From Spirochaetaceae bacterium UBA6243 (GTDB taxonomy: Bacteria; Spirochaetota; Spirochaetia; Treponematales; Rectinemataceae), in contig DJVZ01000054.1 in assembly GCA_002441395.1 (NCBI GenBank), positions 2,295-38,272 of the forward strand: a stretch of 35,978 nt of DNA, in the 5' to 3' direction. Both the position numbers and the translations under genes were made by a program. Under the pieces are notes generated by a model. The model saw nothing but the letters and a program-made list of their open reading frames with translations. It was not told where the DNA came from and made no database searches. The stretch's first letter is position 1. Every line of letters begins with the position of its first letter. Positions 25,401 to 30,893 of this stretch are shown here, one piece after another.

Positions 25401-25660
25401 ACGAGAAGCTCGGTTTTGAAATTATTGGCAGCTACAGCAAACCATTGCCCTGCACGGTGATGATGATGGACCATGTCTCCAAGTATGAGCAGGAAGTTTC
25501 ACGCATGGAGCACTTTGTAAAGCCGTTTTTCTCGCGACTTGTTCCAAAAATCGATTTTTCGGGCGAAGACATGCATTACGTAATGAAGGCTATCGATGAA
25601 ATAAGCGCCAAATTTTCCAAGCAAAGTACCGAGCAGGGGCCGCTTGATGAAGCAATCTAG
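22493..25660 (+). CDS. Membrane sensor histidine kinase fused to a FeeM/GNAT-like acyltransferase domain
   Basis: A 1055-residue protein. Residues 1-265 hold about seven or eight membrane spans (7TM-type sensor input). A GAF-like domain (about 305-465) is followed by a coiled linker and a PAS domain (about 487-600) carrying Cys532, Cys543, Cys546 and Cys551. The kinase core has the phospho-accepting His623 in GIAHEINNPLGG, an N box (NLIVNAVQAM), DTGMGIEKENL and GTGLGLSIAHH, ending near 825. About 230 residues remain: RQFEDSFYLQRKVLVGEKGY, AYHILAYKGLQPIGTV, AEIDRLAVSKEERGSLIP (Glu920, Arg923) and LIKMYEKLGFEIIG follow the GNAT/autoinducer-synthase fold, most like the FeeM N-acyl amino acid synthase core. 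GGGAG precedes the ATG by seven bases. It is divergent from the ICMT-like gene. The kinase is certain, the acyltransferase identity probable, and the substrate unknown. Confidence 0.9.
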   Translation: MILDVSSLIPALSFCIYIPFIIFGLANKKERVNFSFLQYMGLMALWSFGSFMMHANTGLFTPLVWNRVMLVGMLGGPITIFATLIYFSKTEKHRYRIFLYFGYIIYIFSLYLNFSGLIVTDAGFVDNAFYYTLGSGAIVAYSLSYFYLILAILLVLWELRTSKDKFLKRSLRLVVAGVVIMLLGIASNLYTPLGRYPIDLLAATINAVIIFFSVYKYRIVHYSAVVLNIFLTILVVIFSSLIYMFFFVLVFKLERLIPFSELTLMSVCLGIVSSLFLAPLRTATQALLERLYGGKSFLYYQELRKFSADLTSIVSLEDLAKLTVDNVMSTFKLDWAFVLINDYNARHFRIIAAKGLDFAGEGEQGPKEHVIVPRTDQFIQSYQMRTIQQSQTSAQRSISIRLTKGEEHEMVAASLVLPLKFKERLNGFIVLGPRIEKDYYNQYDLEILQFLTDQASVAVENAISFERLRQQQKRLQETNEELALSRNKLEAFFDGIATPISIQDINYNIVTANYAAQRYFEKPQEELVGSKCYKAYFNRDRPCVECLAQDCLHTKLPFSSEKQDDRTQLTFSLNFYSIPTPQGSIGSFIEFFQDITKQKTLQEELIQSEKLAGIGTLVSGIAHEINNPLGGILGTADLMLPETPEGSPLREYTSDIIRYAQSAADVIKDLMIYSRKTRTSAEMLSIVNILENSLKMAMRGIDFGTIVVRKSYDPVHEILANPTELQQVFLNLIVNAVQAMNSDGILTLSCRQEDDDVAVTVQDTGMGIEKENLDKIFNPFFTTKETGAGTGLGLSIAHHIVTKYGGRILLDSQEGKGTTFTVILPAADQDKDRVHLVHARELRQFEDSFYLQRKVLVGEKGYKEETIRRKSDEVAYHILAYKGLQPIGTVTLHLSEEEGHVPIEENFSIARYLDGSLYAEIDRLAVSKEERGSLIPFSIMALAYLYARGRGAKRIFLDVFADEMKLIKMYEKLGFEIIGSYSKPLPCTVMMMDHVSKYEQEVSRMEHFVKPFFSRLVPKIDFSGEDMHYVMKAIDEISAKFSKQSTEQGPLDEAI

Positions 25661-25689
25661 AATCATTGCATAAGATGTTTTGCCCATCA

Positions 25690-25718
25690 TAGACAGAACA
25701 AAAACATCGGCATACAAT
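25690..25718 (+). promoter_or_regulatory. Predicted promoter of the lipid-kinase gene
   Basis: TAGACA (25690-25695), 17 bases and TACAAT (25713-25718). The ATG is only 10 bases beyond the -10, so any leader would be a few bases long and no Shine-Dalgarno site is present. Confidence 0.5.
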
Positions 25719-25728
25719 CAGGCGCGGT

Positions 25729-26790
25729 ATGAAGCCAGACGATTTGGCCGAGGGGCTCAATACGATATTTGCCCACTCACCTGTTTTCCAGGATAAGTCA
25801 CTTATTGTCGATGTAATCGCCAATCCGAAAGCCGGTGGTTTCAGCCGTATTCATCATTCAAAAAAACGGTTCAATGAACTCAAAGAGATTGTGAAGCGTT
25901 CCCTCAGCCTGCCTGAACGCACATCTCCGTTCAGCCTGAAAATGCACCTTACCGAGCGATGCGGTCATGCCGCCGCGATTGTCCAGCGCATACTCGACCG
26001 TTCTCCTTCCAATGGGAAAGACTCGTATCACCTCATTGTGACGGCAGGGGGCGATGGTACAAGCCTGGAAACAGCGGAGCGGCTTACGCGGCTTCCTGAA
26101 TCCGAGAAGAATCGGTTTGGGATTGTGCGGCTGCCTTTTGGGACAGGCAACGATGGCTCGGAGGGGAGAAACCTGCTTGTTGCGCTGGAGAGGTTCCTTG
26201 GGCCCGCGATGTTTGAACGCAGACCAGCGCTGCGAGTCACTCCAAGCGAAGAGGGCGGCTCGCTGCCACGCTACTCATTCAACATTGCGAGCATTGGCCT
26301 GGATGCCTATGTGGCCGACATGACAAATCGCCTTAAGCACAATTTTCCGGGAGATTCCTACAAGTTCTGGGTAGATGTCGGTACGCTTTTTTACGACCGC
26401 GTGTACAATGTGGTCGACATGGGACTGAAGGCCTGGAACGAAGAAAAACTGATGGTTGATTCAAATGAGCCGCGTTTGTTGATCGCCATGGGCGCTTCCG
26501 GCAATCGGCAATATGGCTCAAATAAAAACATCCTGCCGAATGAGTACAATTGCGTAGCTGTGGCTCAGACGAGCTTGTTCAGAAAGCTTCTTATAAAGGG
26601 CCCCATCGAGCATGGGCGACACGAGAAAATTCCTGAACTGATGCATTTTACGGCTGACAAGCTTTTGATCGAGTATAGCGAACGCATTCCTCTCCAATGT
26701 GATGGGGAAACGGTTATTCTCGCCAAATGTGATTTTCCTCTCATCATAGAGCGGCTTCACGATGTTTACAATGTGCTGGTGCCTGCCTAA
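25729..26790 (+). CDS. Diacylglycerol/sphingosine kinase family lipid kinase
   Basis: A 353-residue protein of the DAGK catalytic family. It has the NPKAGG entry motif near residue 33, the nucleotide-binding GGDGT near 106, the following PFGTGND motif and the C-terminal half with LQCDGE, which in this family contributes the Asp/Glu of the active site. These enzymes phosphorylate diacylglycerol or related lipids at the inner membrane using ATP. The exact lipid cannot be read from sequence. It lies 68 bases after the sensor kinase-acyltransferase gene in the same direction, with its own apparent promoter, and ends four bases before a convergent small gene. A role in the same lipid or signalling pathway as its neighbour is a guess from position. 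Confidence 0.85.
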   Translation: MKPDDLAEGLNTIFAHSPVFQDKSLIVDVIANPKAGGFSRIHHSKKRFNELKEIVKRSLSLPERTSPFSLKMHLTERCGHAAAIVQRILDRSPSNGKDSYHLIVTAGGDGTSLETAERLTRLPESEKNRFGIVRLPFGTGNDGSEGRNLLVALERFLGPAMFERRPALRVTPSEEGGSLPRYSFNIASIGLDAYVADMTNRLKHNFPGDSYKFWVDVGTLFYDRVYNVVDMGLKAWNEEKLMVDSNEPRLLIAMGASGNRQYGSNKNILPNEYNCVAVAQTSLFRKLLIKGPIEHGRHEKIPELMHFTADKLLIEYSERIPLQCDGETVILAKCDFPLIIERLHDVYNVLVPA

Positions 26791-26794
26791 GGCC

Positions 26795-26935
26795 TCACTT
26801 CACGCCATCATCACAGGCGTCTTCATCTTCATTGGGTCGTGTTGACTCCGGCGACTGAGGCCTTACACAGGGATCCAGTTCAACGTTCGATGTGGGGTCC
26901 GTCTCTTTCTTCGTCTTCTTTGTGGTTTCACTCAT
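26795..26935 (-). CDS. Small charged protein, 46 residues
   Basis: ATG at 26935, TGA at 26795-26797. GGAGG stands seven bases before the ATG, and a promoter of good form lies just upstream, so translation is likely. The protein begins MSETTKKTKKETDP (basic, Thr/Lys-rich) and ends in an acidic stretch NEDEDACDDG; it has two cysteines and no hydrophobic segment, so it is probably soluble and disordered. I recognise no family. It is convergent with the lipid kinase and lies downstream of thpR on the same strand. Confidence 0.6.
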   Translation of the reverse strand: MSETTKKTKKETDPTSNVELDPCVRPQSPESTRPNEDEDACDDGVK

Positions 26936-26967
26936 TTTTATGCCTCCGAATAACATTCAATATTTTT

Positions 26968-26996
26968 AATGTAATGAGAGAGTGCGGCTAAAGCAA
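26968..26996 (-). promoter_or_regulatory. Predicted promoter of the 46-residue gene
   Basis: On the minus strand TTGCTT (26991-26996), 17 bases and TACATT (26968-26973). The leader would be about 25 bases, with GGAGG in place. Confidence 0.5.
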
Positions 26997-27036
26997 GAAA
27001 AGTCGGTCTCTTTTTTGAGTAAAATACGGCGGCAAT

Positions 27037-27594
27037 TTATTTGCCGGCGAGCGGGTAGCGGCGGAAACAGGAATAGACAGCGCCTGAACGGTCGAGTTTT
27101 GACTGCATAAGCTCGAATGAATCGACAACGAATGTGAGCTTTGGCGGCGCGGCCAACGATGAAAATTCCGGTATCCAGAAAATTTTGAGCCTTGCAAGAG
27201 TAAGGTGCGCTTTCCATGGCCGTGTATCGGTTTCGGCGCCGATTTGGGCGGCGATATCGCGCATTCGGCCGATGAGTTCCGCAAGAGGCTCGACAGGCTG
27301 AATCTCTATACTGATATAGAGCACTCGAGGTGCCCGCAAAGAAGGGAGGACCGAGAGCTTCCCCGTCGCAAGCTGAAGCGGAGGACAGAGCGGGGCAGAT
27401 TCTGCGAGAAGAGTCTGAAGCTTTGCTGTGGTTCCGGCCTCAAGTTCTCCGAAAAAATGAAGTGTCAGATGCAGATTCTCCTGTGGAACCCAGGATGGAT
27501 GCGCGCGGCCAAAGGCCGGTACGAGCGAATGGCTATAATCTGCGATTTGCCTTTGGACATGAGCGGGAAATGGCAGGGAGGCGAAAAGGCGCAT
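27037..27594 (-). CDS. thpR: RNA 2',3'-cyclic phosphodiesterase (2'-5' RNA ligase family)
   Basis: A 185-residue 2H phosphoesterase. The two catalytic HxTx motifs are plain: HLTLHFFG (about residue 44) and HLTLARLK (about 130). ThpR opens 2',3'-cyclic phosphates at RNA ends to 2'-phosphates and can join tRNA halves in vitro; its cellular role is uncertain. The start at 27594 (MRLFASLPF) is standard for the family; an upstream in-frame start at 27720 would run through ttcA. It begins seven bases after the ttcA stop, so it is in one operon with ttcA and msrA. There is no clear Shine-Dalgarno site, and translation may be coupled. Confidence 0.9.
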   Translation of the reverse strand: MRLFASLPFPAHVQRQIADYSHSLVPAFGRAHPSWVPQENLHLTLHFFGELEAGTTAKLQTLLAESAPLCPPLQLATGKLSVLPSLRAPRVLYISIEIQPVEPLAELIGRMRDIAAQIGAETDTRPWKAHLTLARLKIFWIPEFSSLAAPPKLTFVVDSFELMQSKLDRSGAVYSCFRRYPLAGK

Positions 27595-27601
27595 ACGGAT
27601 A

Positions 27602-28333
27602 TTATGCCAAATAATCGGGGCGGACGCGAGACATCGACGCAAAGATGTTGCGCTTGATGTGGCTTGAATCACCGGTGATCTGATCGATGAGCCGCCTAGT
27701 CTTTTTGCGTTCCCCCTCAAGATTGAATGAACAGGAACAAGTAAAGGATGTCAGATTGAGCTCGTCGGCGCAGCCAATGATTTGTCGCTCTTCACAGAGG
27801 GAAAGCGGCCGAATGACGGTGAGGGGATATTTTTTATACGGCATGACGGGCGGCATAGTGGCGAATTCTCCCTTTTTCATCATATTCATGAAGAGCGTTT
27901 CAAGAATGTCGTCCATATGATGGCCAAGCGCGAGCTTATTGAAGCCATGCGCCTGCGCATATTTCATGAGCTCGGTGCGGCGCTGGGTTGCGCACCAGTA
28001 GCAATTCATTGTTTCGCCGGGCTTCAATCTCCCCGCGACGGGCACATCGAGGCGCACATAGGGTATGCCCCATTCTGTCATGCGCGAGGCGAGCCACGCT
28101 TCATCGATGGGTTTGGCATATCCTTTGTCCGCCAAATCAGTAGCTACATGACAAGCGGTGATTTCAAATGGTACATCCCACCATTGGCGCTTCAGGGCAA
28201 GATCCCATGCAAGGCAGCTTGAGTCTTTGCCACCGGAAACCGCAACGAGAATGTTATCTCCAGGCTGAATCATCTCATAGTGGCGAAGGGCAATTTCCGT
28301 CAGCTTGGAAAGTGTAGTGCGCGCGTCTTTCAT
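27602..28333 (-). CDS. ttcA: TtcA-like tRNA thiolation PP-loop ATPase
   Basis: A 243-residue adenine-nucleotide alpha-hydrolase. The PP-loop SGGKDS is at residues 33-38; the CYWCATQRR motif and the later TCSCSFN give three or more cysteines able to hold the iron-sulfur cluster used by TtcA, and LGHHMDDILETLFMN is the TtcA/TilS-type HH-D motif. TtcA makes 2-thiocytidine at tRNA position 32. Members of this subgroup are hard to tell apart, so the exact target base is inferred. The start overlaps the msrA stop by the ATGA arrangement and the stop lies seven bases before thpR, giving an msrA-ttcA-thpR operon. Confidence 0.85.
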   Translation of the reverse strand: MKDARTTLSKLTEIALRHYEMIQPGDNILVAVSGGKDSSCLAWDLALKRQWWDVPFEITACHVATDLADKGYAKPIDEAWLASRMTEWGIPYVRLDVPVAGRLKPGETMNCYWCATQRRTELMKYAQAHGFNKLALGHHMDDILETLFMNMMKKGEFATMPPVMPYKKYPLTVIRPLSLCEERQIIGCADELNLTSFTCSCSFNLEGERKKTRRLIDQITGDSSHIKRNIFASMSRVRPDYLA

Positions 28334-28851
28334 GCTTCAAACTTGGCAACTTTTGGTGTAATGACAAAGCGGCAATATGGCGCATCGGGGTTATGAGCGT
28401 AATAGTCCTGATGCCAGGATTCGGCAGGCCAAAACCTGCCGACCGGTTCTATCGATGTGACGACAGGCGTATCAAAGGCTTTCTGTGCCGAACTCTTCGA
28501 CTGCTGGGCAATTTCGCGCTGTGATTCATTCATGTAGAAAATCACCGAACGATACTGCTCGCCGACGTCGGCGCCTTGCCTGTTCAGGGTAGTCGGGTCG
28601 TGGAATTTCCAGAAATATTCGAGAATTCCCTGATAAGAAATGCGAGAGGGGTCGAACGTGACCTCTACTGTCTCGGCGTGGCCGGTAGTGTTTTGGCAGA
28701 CTTGCTCATAGGTTGGATTTGACACAGAGCCTCCACAATATCCCGGTTTTACTTGTACAACGCCAGGGACTCGCTTGAAGAGTGCTTCCATGCACCAGAA
28801 ACAGCCCCCCGCCAAAAGAGCTTTTTCAGTGTTTATTTCGTGTCCGTTCAT
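28330..28851 (-). CDS. msrA: Peptide methionine sulfoxide reductase A
   Basis: A 173-residue MsrA. The active-site GCFWCMEALF motif near residue 17 carries the catalytic Cys, followed by GYCGGSVSNPTYEQVC and the TGHAETVEVTFDP stretch, all diagnostic. It reduces the S-form of methionine sulfoxide in proteins with electrons from thioredoxin. Other cysteines (in GYCGG, EQVC and near the C terminus in PYCRF) may serve as resolving residues. AAGGA precedes the ATG by about seven bases. First gene of the msrA-ttcA-thpR operon; no msrB is fused or adjacent. Confidence 0.95.
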   Translation of the reverse strand: MNGHEINTEKALLAGGCFWCMEALFKRVPGVVQVKPGYCGGSVSNPTYEQVCQNTTGHAETVEVTFDPSRISYQGILEYFWKFHDPTTLNRQGADVGEQYRSVIFYMNESQREIAQQSKSSAQKAFDTPVVTSIEPVGRFWPAESWHQDYYAHNPDAPYCRFVITPKVAKFEA

Positions 28852-28903
28852 ATCGCTTCCTTTTATTTTTTGATCAGAACACTATTTATTTGTTCATCAC
28901 CAT

Positions 28904-28931
28904 ATGATAAAAGTAGCGAAATTGCGTGCAA
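28904..28931 (-). promoter_or_regulatory. Predicted promoter of msrA-ttcA-thpR
   Basis: On the minus strand TTGCAC (28926-28931), 16 bases and TATCAT (28904-28909). The leader would be about 45 bases and ends in AAGGA. Confidence 0.45.
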
Positions 28932-28965
28932 AAGGGAAATGCAGGTTTTGGGTGGTGCGAAACCG

Positions 28966-29655
28966 CTAAATCGTGGTGCCTGCAGGGCCATCCACCCCTG
29001 GCATATTATCGAAGCCAGTACTGAGTTTTTCGCGCCCTTCCAGGGGATATATGACTGAATTGATAAAGGAAACGAGGACATCGAGGGCGCGCTCATTGAA
29101 GCCGCCTTCCGGAATAATGATATCGGCATATGCTTTTGTTGGTTCGATAAATTCATAATGACCAGGACGAACGACGGTCAGATACTGCTCGACGACCGAA
29201 TCAACGGTGCGCCCGCGTTCCTTGATGTCCCGCGTTAAGCGCCGAATGAATCGGATATCGTCCGGCGTATCCACAAAAATTTTAAGGTCGATGAGCTCGC
29301 GCACTTGTTTGTTGGTGAAAATCATGATGCCTTCGAAAATAACGAGTTTTGAAGGCTGGATGTGAATGGTCCGCTCGGTGCGCCTGTGGTGCACAAAGTC
29401 ATAGACAGGCATATCGATGGAGTCGCCATTTTTGAGCGCGCCCAGGTGTTCGATGAGGAGTTCGTTATCGAATGCATCCGGATGGTCGAAATTGAACGCC
29501 GTGATATTGCGGTTGTTGATGAATTCCGCCGATTTGTAATAGTTGTCCTGTGGCAGAAAGACAAAATCGCTGACCATTTCGGAAATTTTTCGTACGATGG
29601 TGGTCTTGCCGGAGCCGGAGCCACCGGATATACCGATTATTTTTACTGGGGGCAT
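28966..29655 (-). CDS. udk: Uridine kinase
   Basis: A 229-residue P-loop kinase of the uridine kinase/phosphoribulokinase family. GISGGSGSGKTT is the Walker A loop (about residues 8-19), PQDNYYK the substrate loop, FNFDHPDAFD the conserved acidic motif, and YDFVHHRR follows; VIFEGIMIF is the Walker B strand. It phosphorylates uridine and cytidine in pyrimidine salvage. The C terminus is slightly extended and ends in GTTI. The start at 29655 has no Shine-Dalgarno site; a -10-like element lies six bases upstream, so a leaderless message is predicted. The promoter sits inside the remnant of a nitroreductase gene whose frame runs into udk. Confidence 0.93.
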   Translation of the reverse strand: MPPVKIIGISGGSGSGKTTIVRKISEMVSDFVFLPQDNYYKSAEFINNRNITAFNFDHPDAFDNELLIEHLGALKNGDSIDMPVYDFVHHRRTERTIHIQPSKLVIFEGIMIFTNKQVRELIDLKIFVDTPDDIRFIRRLTRDIKERGRTVDSVVEQYLTVVRPGHYEFIEPTKAYADIIIPEGGFNERALDVLVSFINSVIYPLEGREKLSTGFDNMPGVDGPAGTTI

Positions 29656-29882
29656 AGCGTTTTTGTATCACGAGCGGGGGTTATGGTAAAGTGGAAAATG
29701 GAGTGCCAAAGCTTCCTTAATATACACCACTTCTTCCATGAGATGCGCAATGGCTGATTGTTGGAACACGAAGGGGCCAGGGTCGCCGCATAGGCAAGCC
29801 CAGCGGCGATTTGCTCATCGACAGGTTCAGAAGAGAGTCCGCGGCGGGCGCGCCGTGATTCAATTTCGTCCATGATATTCAT
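29643..29882 (-). pseudogene. Truncated nitroreductase-family gene
   Basis: The first roughly 45 residues read IESRRARRGLSSEPVDEQ and LAPSCSNNQPLR, the usual start of FMN-binding nitroreductases (RR-x-x-R flavin-binding motif, then APS-x-NxQP). After NQPLR the likeness stops and the frame runs on through unrelated sequence into the start of udk, ending at 79 residues; an intact enzyme has 170-220. More than half of the protein, including the C-terminal flavin-binding part, is gone. A different frame (from about 29728 to 29671) stays open for some 20 residues and may be debris. It begins nine bases after the ispH stop, so it may be transcribed with it. Confidence 0.65.
29662..29690 (-). promoter_or_regulatory. 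Predicted leaderless promoter of udk
   Basis: On the minus strand TTTACC (29685-29690), 17 bases and TACAAA (29662-29667), then six bases to the ATG. No ribosome-binding site is visible. Confidence 0.45.
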
Positions 29883-29891
29883 GCTGATATC

Positions 29892-30767
29892 TTATACCAT
29901 ATTGGAAAGAGTTTCTTGTATTTCATCGACGATGAAATCGGGTGTGGATGCTCCCGCTGTAATTCCGATACGCGCAAATTTTACCATTTCCGTCTTGAGT
30001 TCGCTTGCCGTTTCGATGTGCCAGGCAGGCACGCCGCATTCGATTGCGCTCGCGTACAGGCGCTTTGTGTTTTCCGAATTCTTGCCCCCCACGATGAGCA
30101 TGGCATCGACTTGCCCACACAGGTCGATCAGCGCCCGCTGGCGTTCACGCGTAGCCGGACATATGGTCTTTTCTGCAGCCATGTTTTTGACGTGGGCTTG
30201 AAAGACTTCGATCACCGCATCGTAGTCTTCCTGTCGGATAGTCGTCTGTGCGATGAGGGCACAGGGGTGGTCCTTCAACTTTTCTGCCATCTGAAGCGCC
30301 ATTTTGGGACTATCGACGACGAGCGCATTCGAAGTGTGTCCCAAAATACCTGCAATCTCACCGTGATGGGGATCGCCGACAAGCACCACCTGCCACCCCA
30401 GTTTTTCGTAATGGCGCGCAAGGCGCTGGCTTTTTATGACACGCGGACATGTGGCATCGATAATGCTGGCTCCAAGCTCGTGCAGGCGGGACAATGCCGC
30501 GAGCGATGCCCCATGTGCCCGGATGACAACGGCTGCATTTTTCAAATCCGGCAATTCGCCTGTACCCGTTTCAATCGCTTTTGCATCGAGCACATGGACA
30601 CCGAGGGATTCGAGGTCTGCCACTGCCTGCGGGTTATGGATAAGAGGTCCATATGTATATACACGAGAGCCTTCCTGAAAGGCCTTTGTGGCCGCTTCTC
30701 GCGCAAGTTCCTCCGCACGGCGCACACCCATACACATGCCCAGTACGCGTGCCCTGATAATCTGCAT
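29892..30767 (-). CDS. ispH: 4-hydroxy-3-methylbut-2-enyl diphosphate reductase
   Basis: A 291-residue IspH, the last enzyme of the MEP pathway, which makes isopentenyl and dimethylallyl diphosphate. The three iron-sulfur cysteines are in GMCMGVRRAE (Cys12), DATCPRV and TICPATRERQ; the diphosphate-binding His residues lie in YGPLIHNPQ, RAHG and the GDPHHGEIAGILGH segment with the proton-relay Glu. GGKNSENTKRL and GASTPDFIVDE complete the family. Start at 30767 (MQIIRARVLGMC) is standard; the frame is open further upstream but runs through the divergent arcC promoter. There is no Shine-Dalgarno site, and an extended -10 lies six bases before the ATG. Presence of IspH means the organism uses the MEP route. 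Confidence 0.95.
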   Translation of the reverse strand: MQIIRARVLGMCMGVRRAEELAREAATKAFQEGSRVYTYGPLIHNPQAVADLESLGVHVLDAKAIETGTGELPDLKNAAVVIRAHGASLAALSRLHELGASIIDATCPRVIKSQRLARHYEKLGWQVVLVGDPHHGEIAGILGHTSNALVVDSPKMALQMAEKLKDHPCALIAQTTIRQEDYDAVIEVFQAHVKNMAAEKTICPATRERQRALIDLCGQVDAMLIVGGKNSENTKRLYASAIECGVPAWHIETASELKTEMVKFARIGITAGASTPDFIVDEIQETLSNMV

Positions 30768-30773
30768 GCTATG

Positions 30774-30802
30774 ATAATACCAAATTCGCAAGATTGCTTC
30801 CA
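30774..30802 (-). promoter_or_regulatory. Predicted leaderless promoter of ispH
   Basis: On the minus strand an extended -10, TGG-TATTAT (TATTAT at 30774-30779), stands six bases before the ATG; the -35 (TGGAAG, 30797-30802) is weak. The TTGCGAATTT element (30782-30791) lies in its spacer. Confidence 0.5.
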
Positions 30803-30839
30803 CTCGGCACCATGGAATTGCACGTTGCGAATTTCGCAA
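30782..30839. promoter_or_regulatory. Paired TTGCGAATTT elements in the ispH-arcC divergent promoter region
   Basis: TTGCGAATTT occurs on the plus strand at 30825-30834 and on the minus strand at 30782-30791. The plus copy extends to a perfect palindrome, TTGCGAA-T-TTCGCAA (30825-30839), that overlaps the arcC -35. The minus copy sits in the ispH promoter spacer. One regulator could control both genes; which protein binds is unknown. Confidence 0.45.
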
Positions 30840-30852
30840 AAAGTGGTATACT
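30825..30852 (+). promoter_or_regulatory. Predicted arcC promoter
   Basis: TTGCGA (30825-30830), 16 bases and TATACT (30847-30852) with a TGG extension. The leader would be about 35 bases with AGGAG near its end. Confidence 0.55.
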
Positions 30853-30893
30853 ACTACTTCCGAAAATTTGCCATCTTGAGAAAAGGAGATTTT

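Noticed and set aside
25672..25710. GATGTTTT and AAAACATC arms in the gap before the lipid-kinase gene
   Set aside because: Long loop and an imperfect A/T-rich stem overlapping the promoter; not a convincing terminator.
27601..27606. CATAAT six bases before the thpR ATG, as in the leaderless genes
   Set aside because: It overlaps the ttcA stop codon within a tight operon, so coupled translation explains the gene better; not counted as a leaderless promoter.
29916..30893. Upstream extension of the carbamate kinase frame by 326 codons
   Set aside because: It runs antisense through ispH and its promoter; carbamate kinase likeness begins at 30894 behind a Shine-Dalgarno site.
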